Numbered from the stretch's first letter, positions 1-12,339 are shown. The stretch is DNA of 64,000 nt from Bubalus kerabau (GCF_029407905.1 NC_073639.1:41929501-41993500), one strand, 5' to 3'. Translations and numbers: made by a program. Notes: generated by a model not told the origin, from the letters alone.

Positions 1-24
1 CGCATGTGGTGTGCATTTTGTTTA

Positions 25-200
25 GGGCAGTGCAGGAGACCCGGGTTCAATCCCTGGGTCGGGAAGATCCCCTGGAGAAGTAAATGGTAAACCACTCCAG
101 TATCCTTGCCTGGAAAAGCCCATGGACCAAGGAGTCCAAGGGGCTGCAGACCATGGAGTTGCAGAGTCGAGCATGACTGAGAGACTAATACACACACTAG
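25..200 (+). mobile_element. Bov-tA type SINE, 5' end eroded
   Basis: A tRNA-derived ruminant SINE in sense orientation. A B-box-like block (GGTTCAATCCC, 44-54) is followed by the familiar body: a GGGAAGATCCCCTGGAG block, a CCACTCCAGTAT block, and a CATGACTGAGAGACTAA end. The first part, with the A box, is not recognisable, so the copy is truncated or diverged. The minus-strand open frame across it is read-through of the SINE and is not a gene. Confidence 0.85.
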
Positions 201-1034
201 AAAGCATAATAATCATTGACACAAAACAACTTGTCAGAAAAATAATTCCATTTAGTTGAATAGAGAAGTTTACCTGTTTCATAACCCTAAGAGTTATATA
301 GAATGTTGGATTACTAGAACAGTAAAACTGTTCAAGTATTTTAATAAGTCTAATCAATCTCATCTTAAACAAACACAAATTTTATTAATTATATTCTGTA
401 CTAATAAAAACAGGGTTAATGCAAATAGCTGCTTCCTTTTTCTTAAATATAAACCATTCAAATCTGTTCAGTATTCAAGCTTGTATTTGGTTTCTCATGT
501 AGAAGTACTTGTGAGCAAGATGTTTATGTAATAAAGATAATTAATTTTACATAAAAGTTATCACATCTTAGACACTGGGATAATTTTAGATTTATGTCTG
601 TTAATTTAACAAATCAATTAAAATATAAATTATTTATTTAATATATTTTATATTTTTAAACATCCTCCAAAGGTGAAATTGTTCACATTCACATAATGAA
701 AGGTAAAGACTTTTCTCAATTACACCCAGAGTGGGCAACTTTAATGTCCTCAGTTATACCTCATGAAAAAGCACTATAAATCATTGGTCTAAGTTTAAAT
801 AATTAATTTTTATTTCAATTAGTGTGAACTATTTTATTTGATGTCAATTCACAAATATTCTAACAAAAAAACAAGCAAAAATTGAACAAATGGGATTCTT
901 CTTTGTCAATTATTTTTTATCTGATAGAGAATGGAACCTCATCATCCACCTAATAGATATTACAAAGAAGCAAAGAAAAAAATGTTCTTGGCTATAAATA
1001 GCCCATGAAGAGCACCAGTGGATTAACTCATTCT
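201..1034. other. AT-rich DNA without recognisable gene
   Basis: Very AT-rich sequence. A 91-codon plus-strand frame near 256-531 has no recognisable domain and biased AT-rich codons, so I do not call it. No repeat family was recognised by eye. Confidence 0.6.
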
Positions 1035-1343
1035 AGGTTTTCCTCCATTTCTTTGCACTGATTTCTGAGGAAGGCTTTCTTAGCTCTCCTTGCTATTTTG
1101 GGGAACTCTGCATTCTAATGGGTTTATCTTTCCTTTTCTACTTTGCCTTTAGCTTCTCTTCTTTTCACAGCTATTTGTATGGCTTCCTCAGGCAACCATT
1201 TTGCTTTTTGCATTTCTTTCTTGGGAATGGTCTTGATCACCACCTCTTTTTTGTACAATGTCTTGAACTTTGTCCAAAGTTCTTCAAGCACTCTATCAGA
1301 TCTAATCCCTTGAATCTATTTCTCACTTCCACTGTATAGTCAT
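1035..1343 (-). mobile_element. BovB LINE fragment (linker between endonuclease and RT)
   Basis: This matches the part of the larger BovB copy near 7240-7590, including the blocks reading CTATTTCTTTGCATTGATT, GCTATTTGTATGGCTTCC and TCTCACTTCCACTGTATA. Only the linker between the endonuclease and reverse transcriptase is present, and both ends are truncated. I see no target-site duplication. Confidence 0.85.
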
Positions 1344-2008
1344 TAACGTTTAACGATTGGAACGTTAATGTTAATCACTCCAATGTATAATGTTAATATA
1401 ATTTTATTACAGTTTAACATATGTTTCTTCCTATTGTGACTTCTTATTTGACTTATTTCTTGCTAAGGAACAATCCATTTTATCTCCAAACATTTCAGTC
1501 TTTGTAATCTTTATTCCATATTAATTTTTGTTAATCTCTCCTTTCATCAGAGTATATAGTTACATAAGTTCATATTATTTGAATTCTGAGTTAATTGGTT
1601 TATTCCTCAACATCTTGTTTCCTTTAACTTGAAAGACACACTTTTAAAAATGTTTGTAGTGCTTGTATACTTGTAGCAAATTTTCTAAATATCTTACTCT
1701 AAAACATAATTTCATTTTAATTTTAAAACGTTATTTTCCCTTAATACAGAATATTAAGTGCAGTATCATCCCCTCTAAGGCACACATCCAAGACTTTAGA
1801 AATATTCCATCATTTTTTGGCTTTTACAGTTTCTATTGAAATGTCACCTGTTATTCTTATTGCTATACTTCCAAGGCATTTTTTCTTTTTATTTTCTACT
1901 ATTTTTAAGATTTATTCTAAGATTTTTTTTTCCTTTGCTTAGATATGTAGTTTTTAAGTGTGATTATTTTTTATTTATACTACTTGGGAGCTCATTGAAC
2001 TTTTTGAA
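1344..2008. other. AT-rich DNA without recognisable gene
   Basis: AT-rich and T-rich sequence between a BovB scrap and a SINE. Nothing recognisable was seen on either strand. Confidence 0.55.
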
Positions 2009-2212
2009 CATATTAGTCACTCAGTCATATCCAACTCTTTGTGACACTATGGACTGTAGCCTGCCAGGCTCTTCTCTCCATAGGATTCTCCAGGCAAGAA
2101 TACTGGAGTGAGTTTCCATTCCCTTCTCCATGGCACCTTTCAGACTGAAAGATCGAACCCAAGTCTCCTGCATTGCAGGCAGATTCTTTACCATCTGAGA
2201 CACCAGGGAAAC
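2009..2212 (-). mobile_element. Bov-tA SINE, near full length
   Basis: An antisense tRNA-derived SINE running from the 3' end (TCACTCAGTCATATCCAACTC) to the 5' end (CACCAGGGAAACC). The flanks CATTGAACTTTTT (from 1993) and CATTGAGCTTCTT (from 2213) look like a diverged target-site duplication. The overlapping minus-strand frames are SINE read-through. Confidence 0.9.
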
Positions 2213-2220
2213 CATTGAGC

Positions 2221-4619
2221 TTCTTAGATCTCTGATTTAAAACATTCAATAAGTTTCAGAAAATAATTCAGTCTTTGTCTCTTTTAGTATTCCTTTATAC
2301 CATTTTCTTCCTCCGTTAATTGGTTTTATTTTTGAATTTAAGTAATGACTATCTCAGAGCCTTTCATTATATAAATCTTGCCTCTTTCTTCCTGTTTCTT
2401 TATCTCTCTAGTCTCTTTCTTTCTTTTCCTTCCTTCCTTCCTTTTTCCTTCCCTTCCGTCCTGTCTTTTTATTCTTAATACTCTTCAGTATTTTTCATTT
2501 CTTGTTTTTCCAAGCCATTAATTCTCTCTTGAGGTGTGATAAATTTGCTATTAAACCATTCTCTTCCAAAATTTAGTTTTAGACATTCAGTTTTATATTA
2601 TTCAATTATTTATATATTAATTGAAGTTCTTTATTTTTTAAACATTTTTCTGTTTCCCATTTTCTTATTACTCTAATAATGGAATCATATGCCACTATGA
2701 ATATATATTTCTCTTGTCCATTGATTTTTTGGTAGGCCTTGTAATTTAATGTAAGATGTTCTATGTTGTCACTGAAAAATAATAAAAGCTCTGAAATGTA
2801 ATCTTTCTTCAAATTAGTTGGTATATTTTATGACAAGTAGATTGATCACTCTCATCCTACCTAGACTTGATTTTGATGGGTACAGATTTTCACCCTAAAA
2901 CTGGAGAATGAACTTTGTTGTATCTCAAAGAAAATACAAAGTGTATTTGTATTTATCACGTCTAGCTTTGTTGCTATGACTTGATCTCCTTTTTTTTTTC
3001 TTTCCTGCTACATAAAGGATAATATTTCTAATTAGATTTCTAAAGACTCTGATATTTTTTCCATTGTTTTTTAGAGTCTCACTCTTTGTGTGTTTTGACT
3101 TTCATATTCTCCTGTATTTAAATAAAACTTCTGCTTTCTGCTTGGGTTCCAGTCTCTTCTACTGTGTTAATAATAAAGTTAGGTGGTTATGATACACAAT
3201 TAGTTCATTTCCCTCTTCTTTCAATAATTTTAGGTATTGTTTACTTTGGGATATCCCCTCTAATGAGTTCAAAAAAGATACTTTATGTATTTTCCAAGTT
3301 TTATTATTGTTTTGGTTAAACATTTAGTCATGTACAATCTAGAACAAGAAATCCTGTGAGATTTAAGTTTCAATAGAATGATTCTAATTGTGAATGGGTT
3401 AATAAACAAATTTTGCTAATTTAAATTTGGGAAGAAGGTTTTAGATGATATGAAATATTTGAGTTTATAATCAATGTCATAAAAATAATACTTTTATTGA
3501 CAGCAGTAGATTTAAAAAATAAACTAGTGTGAATTTCTTGAAATTTATGATAAATATGGAAAGACATTATTATTTTATATAATGTCATCTTTGCTTACCT
3601 TCATCAAGCTTTCTTACTTTGCATCTTTTATTATCAATTAAAAGTAGTAATGGTTTGCTTTTATACTTTTTGCTAGCTATTCTGTTTGTAAAATATATGA
3701 TAATTGAAATTTATGCCTGGAAGGATATGATACTGAAAAATTTTATCCTTTTATGAACAAATGTTAATTTGTATCCTAGGACATACATGATGACATGTTA
3801 AGTCCCACAAATATGGGTAGGAGTTTTTTTTTAATAAACTCTATGAACTAAATTTTAAAAACAAATCATACCTTCCTAAGAATACCTGTCATGATTAGTA
3901 TTAGCAACTGGATATATACACAGTTTGGCTAATAGCTTTCTTAGGGAATAGAATCTGTTCAGTGACTAGCAAGACCTCAATTCCTTTGAACTACTGATGA
4001 AAATTTACCCTTATTTAAAGAACAGAGAGTACATTTCACATAAAATTGCTAATTTCAGTATCTCAATTTTAATTCTAAACCAAGAAAATACTTTCCATAC
4101 ATTATATGATTAATGATTCCCCAGGGTGTAGCAAGAAGCCTAGTTTTTACATGTATTTTCACACAAATGATATCTGTATTAATCCTATTAAAATTAAAAT
4201 ATATTTCAGAAGTTATAATACATTAACTTTCAAGTTGAAAGAACACATTTTTCCCCAAAGGTTCTTATTTGATTTAAAATAGAAGAGGAAATCTCTGTAT
4301 TACTTTGAAATGGTTATTTGTATTTTTTAACTTAGAGTGTATAAAAAATATCTTATTTCTCTAAATCTTCCAGTGAATCAGAGACTATATACTCTTTAGA
4401 GCATGAAAAACCTCCAGATGTTAGGATTTCCCCTTTATGCAGCTTGATTTATTTTAATGAATATACCTGCCAAACTTGAACTACATCATATATAATATAC
4501 ACTATATATACTAATGAAATAATATATATATATATATATATATAATAGAAAACAAAGAGAAATGATAGTTCCTGCTGTGATCACTAGACTGTAAATGTGA
4601 TTTTAAAGGTTTAATACAG
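2221..4619. other. AT-rich unique DNA with a pyrimidine tract
   Basis: About 2.4 kb with no recognised repeat or exon. Positions 2380-2470 are strongly pyrimidine-biased, with CTTTCTTT and CCTTCCTT runs. A 68-codon minus-strand frame at 2606-2812 has no recognisable domain and I do not call it. Confidence 0.5.
4521..4546. repeat. (TA)n microsatellite
   Basis: An uninterrupted TA dinucleotide run of about 13 units. Confidence 0.95.
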
Positions 4620-4630
4620 TAATTAAAAAT

Positions 4631-4856
4631 GCATGTGCATATGATAAGTCACTTCAGTTGTGTCAAATCTTTACAACTGAATGGACTATAGTCCACCAGG
4701 CTCCTCTGTCCATGGGATTCTCTAGGCAAGAATACTGGAATGGATTGTCATGCCCTCCTCCAAGGGATCTTTCATACCCAGGGGCTGAACCCACATCTTT
4801 TAAGTCTCCTGCATTGGCAAGTGGGTTCTTTACCAATAGTGCCACCTGGGAAATTC
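4631..4856 (-). mobile_element. Bov-tA SINE with 11-bp target-site duplication
   Basis: A full-length antisense SINE, from the 3' body (AAGTCACTTCAGTTGTGTC) to the 5' end (GTGCCACCTGGGAA). It is flanked by perfect direct repeats TAATTAAAAAT at 4620-4630 and 4857-4867, as expected for LINE-mediated insertion at an AT-rich site. Confidence 0.92.
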
Positions 4857-4867
4857 TAATTAAAAAT

Positions 4868-5561
4868 AAGAGCACCCAAAAATTTGATCAAAGGACAAGT
4901 AGGGTAAAATGGATCCTCTGAAAAAAATTACTCAAATCAGCATCAAAGTTCCCACAGAAGGACTCAGTAGAGTGTTAAGACACACTAACATTGAATGTTC
5001 CACATTGTCAAATTTTCTCAAAATGAGGAAAAGTCCAATAAAGTAATGCAACTATTGCCTGTCACTCTCAATTTTAGCAGAAGCAAGAATAATTATGGTG
5101 AAGAAATCCTATTTGACTCACAAAATACTCGTTGAATTTAATAAAATATGAAATGAACTTCAATAAAAATGATAAACACACAAAAAATTAATGCCAGGAA
5201 AGAGTCCATGTTATTTTGTTTGTCATTAATTGGAGACACACACACACACACACACACAGCTCACATAACAAACCAATATTAACAGACTTCTAGAACCTTG
5301 TATCAGGAAATCACTTGAACATGAATATTTTTTCTTCCTGATCAATTTATATGTTGATATTAATATTGAAGTTTAATCTGAATAAGAAGCTATATTAGAA
5401 GAAGAAAAACTTTTAATGTTGAAGGATATTTGTGTGAAAGAACTAAGAACAAATGAGATTTATACCAATGTTACATGATTTTGAATGCATATCAAATTAT
5501 GCTAATTCTTCTTAACATAAATAATTATTTGAAGAACCAATTTTCTTTTTTTTTTTTTTTT
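4868..5561. other. AT-rich DNA
   Basis: No gene or recognisable interspersed repeat, apart from a CA microsatellite at 5234-5259 and a poly-T run just before the BovB copy that starts near 5562. Confidence 0.55.
5234..5259. repeat. (CA)n microsatellite
   Basis: An AC/CA dinucleotide run of about 13 uninterrupted units. Confidence 0.95.
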
Positions 5562-6009
5562 CAGTTCAGTTCAGTCGTTCAGTCATGTCCGACTCTTTGC
5601 GACAGCATGAATTGCAGCACGCCCAGCCTCCCCATTCATCACCAACTCCCGGAGTTCACCCAAATCCACGTCCATCGAGTCAGTGATGCCATCAGCCATC
5701 TCATCCTCTGTCGTCCCCTTCTCCTCTTGCCTCCAATCCCTCCCAGCATCAGAGTCTTTTCCAATGAGTCAACTCTTTGCATGAGGTGGCCAAAGTATTG
5801 GAGTTTCACTTTTAGCATCATTCCTTCAAAAGAACACCCAGGACTGATCTCCTTTAGAATGGACTGGTTGGATCTCCTTGCAGTCCAAGGGACTCTCAAG
5901 AGTCTTCTCCAACACCACAGTTCAAAAGCATCAATTCTTCAGTGCTCAGCTTTCTTCACAGTCCAACTCTCACATCCATACATGACTACTGGAAAAACCA
6001 TAGCCTTGA

Positions 6010-7409
6010 CTAGACTAACCTTTGTTGGCAAAGTAATGTCTCTGTTTTGAATATGCTATCTAGGTTGGCCATAACTTGCCTTCCAAGGAGTAAGTGTCTT
6101 TTAATTTCATGGCTGCAATCACCATCTGCAGTGACTTTGGAGCCCCAAAAAATAAAGTCTGACACTGTTTCCACTGTTTCCCCATCTATTTCCCATGAAG
6201 TGGTGGGACCTGATGCCATGATCTTCATTTTCTGAATGTTGAATATTAACTCAACTTTTTCACTCTCTACTTTCACTTTCATCAAGAGGCTTTTTAGTTC
6301 CTCTTCACTTTCTGCCATAAGGGTGGTGTCATCTGCATATCTGAGGTTATTGATAATTCTCCAGGCAATCTTGATTCCAGCTTGTGTTTCTTCCAGTCCA
6401 GCGTTTCTCATGATGTATTCTGCATATAAGTTAAATAAACAGGATGACAATATACAGCCTTGAAGTACTCCTTTTCCTATTTGGAACCAGTCTGTTGTTC
6501 CATGTCCAGTTCTAACTGTTGCTTCCAACTTGCATATAGGTTTCTCAAGAGGCAGATCAGGTGGTCTGGTATTGTCAGCTCTTTCAGAATTTTCCACAGT
6601 TTATTGTGATCCACACAGTCAAAGGCTTTGGCATAGTCAATAAAGCAAAAATATATGTTTTTCTGGAACTCTCTTGCTTTTTCCATGATCCAGCAGATGT
6701 TGGCAATTTCATCTCTGGTTCCTCTGCCTTTTCTAAAACCAGCTGGAACATCTGGAAGTTCACGGTTCATGTATTGCTGAAGCCTGGCTTGGAGAATTTT
6801 GAGCATGACTTTACTAGTGTGTGAGATGAGTACAATTGTGCGGTAGTTTGAGCATTCTTTGGCGTTGCCTTTCTTTGGGATTGGAATGAAAACTGACCTT
6901 TTCCAGTCTTGTGGCCACTGCTGAGTTTTCCAAATTTGCTGGCATATCGAGTGCAGTACTTTCATAGCATCATCTTTAAGGATTTGAAACAGCTCAATTG
7001 GAATTCCATCAGCCCTACTAGCTTTGTTTGTAGTGATGCTTTCTAAGGCCCACTTGTCATCACATTTCAGGATGTCTGGCTCTAGGTGAGTGATCACACC
7101 ATCGTGATTATCCGGGTCATGAAGATCTTTTTTTGTACAGTTCTTCTGTGTATTCTTGCCACCTCTTCTTATTATCTTCTGCTTCTGTTAGGTCATACCA
7201 TTTCTGTCCTTTATCGAGCCCATTTTTGCATAAAATGTTCCCTTGGTTTCTCTAATTTTCTTGAAGAGATCTTTAGTCTTTTCCATTCTGTTGTTTTCCT
7301 CTATTTCTTTGCATTGATTGCTGAAGAAGTCTTTCTTATCTCTTCTTGCTATTCTTTGGAGTTCTGCATTCAGATGCTCATATCTTTCCTTTTCTCCTTT
7401 GCTTTTCAC
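6010..7409 (-). pseudogene. BovB reverse transcriptase remnant (frameshifted)
   Basis: The RT region is split over several frames. Frame 6477-7097 carries FIDYAKAFDCVDH (codons near 6606-6644). The overlapping frame 6010-6597 carries the catalytic box YADD (6328-6339). Frame 7188-7409 is the lysine-rich linker upstream of RT. The order matches an RTE-type RT. The shifts between frames show a dead copy. Original function: RNA-templated DNA synthesis primed at the nicked target. Confidence 0.9.
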
Positions 7410-7599
7410 AGCTATTTGTAAGGCTTCCCCAGACAGCCATTTTGCTTTTTTTGCATTTCTTTTCCATGGGGATGGTCTTCAACCCTGTCTCTTGTACAAT
7501 GTCAGGAACATCCATCTATAGTTCATCAGGCACTCTATCTATCAGATCTAGTTCCTTATATCTATTTCTCACTTCCACTGTGTAATCATAAGGGATTCA

Positions 7600-8158
7600 A
7601 TTTAGGTCATACTTGAATGGTCCATTGGTTTTCCCTACTTTCTTCAATTTAAGTCTGAATTTCACAATAAGGAGCTCATGATGTGAGCCACAGTCATCTC
7701 CCGGTCTTGTTTTTGCTGTCTGTATAGAGCTTCTCCCTCTTTGGTTGCAAAGAATATAATCAATATGATTTTGGTGTTGACCATCTGGTGATGTCCATGT
7801 GTAGAGTCTTCTCTTGTGTTGTTGGAAGAGCGTATTTGCTATGACCAGTGTGTTCTCTTGGCAAAACTCTATTAGCCTTTGTCCTGCTTCATTCCATATT
7901 CCAAGGCCAACTTTACCTGTTACCCTAGGTGTTTCTTGACTTCCTACTTTTGCATTCCAGTCCCCTATAATGAAAAGGACATCTTTTTTGGGTGTTAATT
8001 CTAAAAGGTCTTGTAGGACTTCATAGAACCATTCAACTTCAGCTTCTTCAGAGTTTCTGGTTGGGGCATAGTGATATTGAATGGTTTGCCTTGGAAATGA
8101 ACAGAGATCATTCTGTCATTTTTGAGATTGCATCCAAGTACTGCATTTCGGACTCTTT
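7600..8158 (-). pseudogene. BovB AP-like endonuclease remnant
   Basis: Minus-strand translation gives an apurinic-type endonuclease with a GDWNAKVG block (codons near 7946-7972) and, downstream, an IDYIL block. These are typical of the nicking endonuclease of RTE LINEs. No long open frame survives, and the N-terminal part is missing at the truncation near 8158. Confidence 0.75.
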
Positions 8159-8159
8159 T

Positions 8160-8560
8160 GTTGTGAGTTAAGTTTTATTTGAGGCAAAATGAGGACTACA
8201 GCCCAGGAGGCTGCATCTCAGGTAACTCTGAGAGACTGCTCCAAAGTGGCAGTAGGGGAAAGTCAATATTATAAGGTTTTGGTGAAGGGGGAGTTCAATA
8301 CCATCCAGTACTCATTTTACAAATTGTTTTTGCTAGTCATGAGGATCTGATATCACCATGAAGGGATTTAGTGCTTTTATAGATACAAGGAGATGCAAGG
8401 ATTAAGATCATAAAATCTGTTCCTAAAAATATCCAACTATCTAAAGATCTGTCCCACCAGATTCCCTGGAACAGAGTGCCTCAGTCCACCCTGAACTCCC
8501 TCAGGGGTTGTTGAAGGTCAACAGCTATAGCAGCATGGGGTTGAATCTCCATAGAGGCAG
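8160..8560 (-). mobile_element. 3' LTR of ERV family A
   Basis: On the minus strand a TATA-like CTATAAAAG (complement of 8374-8385) lies about 200 bases upstream of a CAAATAAAAC polyadenylation signal (AATAAA on the complement of 8174-8179). The R/U5 start matches the inverted-repeat region at 18.05-18.11 kb. U5 is cut off at about 8160, where BovB begins. The U3 resembles the block near 36440-36600. The upper boundary is approximate. Confidence 0.6.
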
Positions 8561-8569
8561 AAGGCAAAT

Positions 8570-9750
8570 GCCTTTGCAATTTGTCATTGGCAAAGCTATT
8601 GGTAAATGCCAATTTATAGTTAACATGGCCCTCTGTGGTCATAAACACAATCATACTTTGGTGAGCATTTCATGACCATTTTGCCCCATGTTGCTGGGAA
8701 AGCTTGTTCCCAGTTTTGAAGAAGGTTTTTGTTGATAGGTCATTTAATGTGCTACTAATGGACTAGGTCTTAATAGTCAAAGATCTCTGGACACCAGTCT
8801 TCTAGTCATGGTCCAGGAAAGTATTCCTCTTTTGTTACATCTTCCCATATCCAGAGTTACACTATTACAATCATTGATCATATATGGAGCTATACATTTG
8901 GTCAACTGCTTCAAGTCTAGTCATAATAATTTTTGTTGGAGGCACAATCATACACTTGGTAATACAAGAAATAATAATCTTGTGAAACAAGTAAAATACA
9001 AATGGTATAGCTAATAACATTAGTGGAATTAAAGTAAATACTTTATCCATGAGCTAAGCTCCCACACCAAACCTGTTTTTATTAATTTTTTTTTTTTTTA
9101 AAGATCATCAGGACTAGGAAATGAGTCACTTAAAGCAGAAATCTGATTTTTCATGTGGTTCATAAAAGGTGTTACTTAAAGGATTTATCAGGTAGGAAAA
9201 TACAGCATTCACTTTGAATTATAACAAAGATATCTCCCTGAGATGCTATAACATATCAAGGGCCTTGCAGTTATATAGCACTGCCTTTCTCATCATAGAG
9301 GTTTCAGAATTCAATAGACTAATAGCCCAGTTACTATCATTTAAAGCTTATGAAAATTGTTGGCCAATTCCATCCTCCAACCCCAGTGAAGACATACACA
9401 CACACACACACACACACCCCCCACACACAACTGCTAAATGATCATGCCAGTAGAATACAGATCTTTGACCCATTGGGATCATACCAATAGTAGATTGGTT
9501 TGGGTTAACGCTAATCTTTTAATGTGTATGACCTTAAATTCATGGGAATCCCAAGATACACCTTTGTATCCATCCCTGTAAATGTCAAGGCCAGAAATCA
9601 GTGCCACAAATCCACTGAATTCCATCTGGATCACTCTCTCCAAGGGTAATAATAGGTATAGCTCATAAAGCACCCAGCCTTGTCTCATAATTACCAGGTT
9701 GATCATTTTTAGTATGACTTAACTGTTTCCAACATAGAGAAGCTTTTAAA
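8570..9750 (-). pseudogene. Retroviral env remnant (family A)
   Basis: Minus-strand translation is broken but shows a CGTDFWP-like block (codons near 9590-9615), then a GW...RC.LGFP pattern. This resembles the CG...LP..W.G.C.LG segment of gamma-type envelope proteins. The 75-codon frame at 9479-9706 covers part of it in another frame. The stretch from about 8960 downwards matches plus-strand sequence at 35860-36500. There are many stops and no function is expected. Confidence 0.4.
9394..9430. repeat. (AC)n microsatellite
   Basis: An interrupted AC dinucleotide run with a short C tract inside. Confidence 0.9.
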
Positions 9751-9755
9751 CTTAA

Positions 9756-11695
9756 ATGATCATCAGATCAGATCAGATCAGATCAGTCACTCAGTCGTGT
9801 CCAACTCTTTGCGACTCCATGAATCACAGCACGCCAGGACTCCCTGTCCATCACCAACTCCCGGAGTTCACTGAAACTCACATCCATCAAGTCAGTGATG
9901 CCATCCAGCCATCTCATCCTCTGTCCTCCCCTTCTCCTCCTGCCCCCATCCCTCCCAGCATCAGACTCTTTTCCAATGAGTCAACTCTTCCCATGAGGTG
10001 GCCAAAGTACTGGAGTTTTAGCTTTAGCATCATTCTTTCCAAAGAAATCCCAGGGCTGATCTCCTTCAGAATGGACTGGTTGGATCTCCTTGCAGTCCAA
10101 GGGACTCTCAAGAGTCTTCTCCAACACCACAGTTCAAAAGCATCAATTCTTCGGTGCTCAGCCTTCTTCACAGTCCAACTCTAACATCCATAGATAACCA
10201 CAGGAAAAACCATAGCCTTGACTAGACGGACCTTTGTTGGCAAAGTAATGTCTCTGTTTTAAATATGCTATCTAGGTTGGTCATAACTTTCCTTCCAAGG
10301 AGTAAGCATCTTTTAATTTCATGGCTGCAGTCACCATCTGTAGTGATTTTTGAGCCCAGAAAAATAAAGTCTGACACTGTTTCCACTGTTTCCCCATCTA
10401 TTTCCCATGAAGTGGTGGGACTGGATGCCATGATCTTCGTTTTCTGAATGTTGAGCTTTAAGCCAACTGTTTCACTCTCCATTTTCACTTTCATCAAGAG
10501 GCTTTTGAGTTCCTCTTCACTTTCTGCCATAAGGGTGGTGTCATCTGCATATCTGAGGTTATTGATATTTCTCCAGGCAATCTTGATTCCAGCTTGTGTT
10601 TCTTCCAGTTCAGCATTTCTCATGATGTACTCTGCATATAAGTTAAATAAACAGGGTGACAATATACAGCCTTGACGAACTCCTTTTCTTATTTGGAACC
10701 AGTCTGTTGTTCCAGGTGCAGTTCTAACTGTTGCTTCCTGACCTGCATACAAATTTCTCAAGAGGCAGATCAGGTGGTCTGGTATTGTCAGCTCTTTCAG
10801 AATTTTCCACAGTTTATTGTGATCCACACAGTCAAAGGCTTTGGCATAGTCAATAAAGCAAAAATATATGTTTTTCTGGAACTCTCTTGCTTTTTCCATG
10901 ATCCAGCGGATGTTGGCAATTTCATCTCTGGTTCCTCTGCCTTTTCTAAAACCAGCTTGAACATCAGGAAGTTCACGGTTCATGTATTGCTGAAGCCTGG
11001 CTTGGAGAATTTTGAGCATTACTTTATTAGCATGTGAGATGAGTGCAATTGTGTGGTAGTTTGAGCATTCTTTGGCGTTGCCTTTCTTTGGGATTGGAAT
11101 GAAAACTGACCATTTCCAGTCCTGTGGCCACTGCTGAGTTTTCCAAATTTTCTGGCATATTGAGTGCAGCACTTTCACAGCATCATCTTTCAGGATTTGG
11201 AATAGCTCAACTGGTATTCTATCACCTCCACTAGCTTTGTTTGTAGTGATGCTTTCTAAGGCCCACTGGACTTCACATTCCAGGATGTCTGGCTCTAGGT
11301 CACTGATCACACCATTGTGATTATCTGGGTCATGAAGATCTTTTTTGTACAGTTCTTCTGTGTATTCTTGTCATCTCTTCTTAATATCTTCTGCTTCTGT
11401 TAGGTCCATACCATTTCTGTCCTTTATCGAGCTCATCTTTGCATGAAATGTTCCTTTGGTTTATCTTTGATTTTCTTGAAGAGATTCCTAATCTTTCCCA
11501 TTCTGTTGTTTTCCTCTATTTCTTTGCATTGATTGCTGAAGAAGGCTTTCTTATCTCTTCTTGCTATTCTTTGGAACTCTGCATTCAGATATTTATATCT
11601 TTCCTTTTCTCCTTTGCTTTTCGCTTCTCTTCAGCTATTCTACAGCTATTTGTATGGCCTCCCCAGGCAACCATTTTGCTCTTTTGCATGTCTTA
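9756..11695 (-). mobile_element. BovB LINE, 5'-truncated, inserted in ERV family A
   Basis: On the minus strand this runs from the linker (11695-11340) through RT to a 3'UTR ending in about four (GATCA) units at 9766-9786. Most other copies here end in (AACTG)n instead. Family A retroviral sequence lies on both sides, so the BovB appears to have inserted into the provirus. I see no clear target-site duplication. Confidence 0.92.
10222..11310 (-). pseudogene. BovB reverse transcriptase, 362-codon uninterrupted fragment
   Basis: The longest open frame in the window. Residues 117-130 hold the DVQAGFRKGRGTRD block, 152-160 FIDYAKAFD, 209-219 KGVRQGCILSP, and 254-257 the catalytic YADD. This covers the core of an RTE-type RT, with both aspartates of the YADD box and the FIDYAKAFD aspartates intact. 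The endonuclease domain is absent and a full BovB ORF is about three times longer, so it is a fragment. The start methionine is simply the first one in the open stretch. No promoter is evident. Confidence 0.9.
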
Positions 11696-11699
11696 TAGT

Positions 11700-12086
11700 C
11701 TGGTGTTAACCATGTAGATCCTCCCCAAAATTGTAGGAGTTTTACTTTTAATCGTTGAGAGGTTAATTTTTTTTACTGAGTCCTAGCTTACCACTCTGAT
11801 TGAGTTTGAGTAACCCTAAGAGAAAGCTTAAATCTATGGCCAGAATCAGAGCAGGTATTATTAGTTGACCAGGTGAGAGGATCCCATCTAGTAATATCGT
11901 GAATAGATAGAACAGGACTGAACACTCATCTGAAATAAATTTCCAAGGGGGTATCCAATCAGAGCCCTAGAGAGCAGAAATCCACAAAGCTAACCCAGAA
12001 ATACTAGACACAGGTAACTAGCTATAACCCAACAATTGGATTGAGTTTTAAACTAGCATAGAATCATGTCCATGATTAAACACACA

Positions 12087-12137
<51 letters not shown>

Positions 12138-12300
12138 TTAATTGATAGGCATAGGTCCAAGGAATCAAGAAAACATTATAAATGATCATACAAGTCAGAT
12201 TAGCATCTTGGGCAAACTGTCTACTTCTGATGTCATCTTCTTCTCATCGTGGTGTAATGTAGTTCCCTCTGTTTGAGCATTTTTTTTAGGTGAGTCTGAG
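11700..12300 (-). pseudogene. ERV family A internal sequence (start of env side)
   Basis: This lies between the inserted BovB and the integrase C-terminal motif, where env should begin in a minus-strand provirus. Many stops are present and I recognise no conserved env motif here. An AC microsatellite (12078-12136) sits inside. The assignment rests on position. Confidence 0.35.
12078..12136. repeat. (AC)n microsatellite, about 58 bp
   Basis: A long AC/CA run with a single T interruption near 12093. It is the longest dinucleotide repeat in the window. Confidence 0.95.
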
Positions 12301-12339
12301 GTCAGTAGGCCTCCTTATAGACCAGTCCAGCTTAAGGGT

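Larger units (their letters stand above)
5562..8158 (-). mobile_element. BovB LINE (RTE clade), 2.6 kb, 5'-truncated
   Basis: The longest BovB copy in the window. On the minus strand it runs from the endonuclease domain (about 8158-7600), through the linker (7590-7240) and reverse transcriptase (7100-6010), to a 3'UTR ending in CAGTT-type short repeats near 5562. A poly-T stretch precedes it on the plus strand. Its 5' edge abuts the retroviral LTR at 8160. BovB is known to mobilise Bov-tA and Bov-A2 SINEs, which share its 3' tail. This copy is frameshifted and should be inactive. Confidence 0.95.

Noticed and set aside
44..54. tRNA gene-like B box
   Set aside because: It belongs to a tRNA-derived SINE. 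The cloverleaf is incomplete, so no tRNA gene is called here or at the other SINEs.
22..378. 118-codon minus-strand frame with proline-rich C terminus
   Set aside because: Its second half is antisense Bov-tA SINE (the ...GFSRQGYWSGLPF... peptide that many SINE copies give). It is read-through, not a gene.
5475..6050. 191-codon plus-strand frame
   Set aside because: It is the antisense strand of the BovB 3' end. The same peptide pattern (QSCPTLCDSMN..., LLAVQGTLKSLLQHHSSK) recurs at every antisense BovB copy.
9394..12136. CRISPR-like regular repetition
   Set aside because: The repeats are AC dinucleotide runs with no spacer structure. The organism is a mammal.
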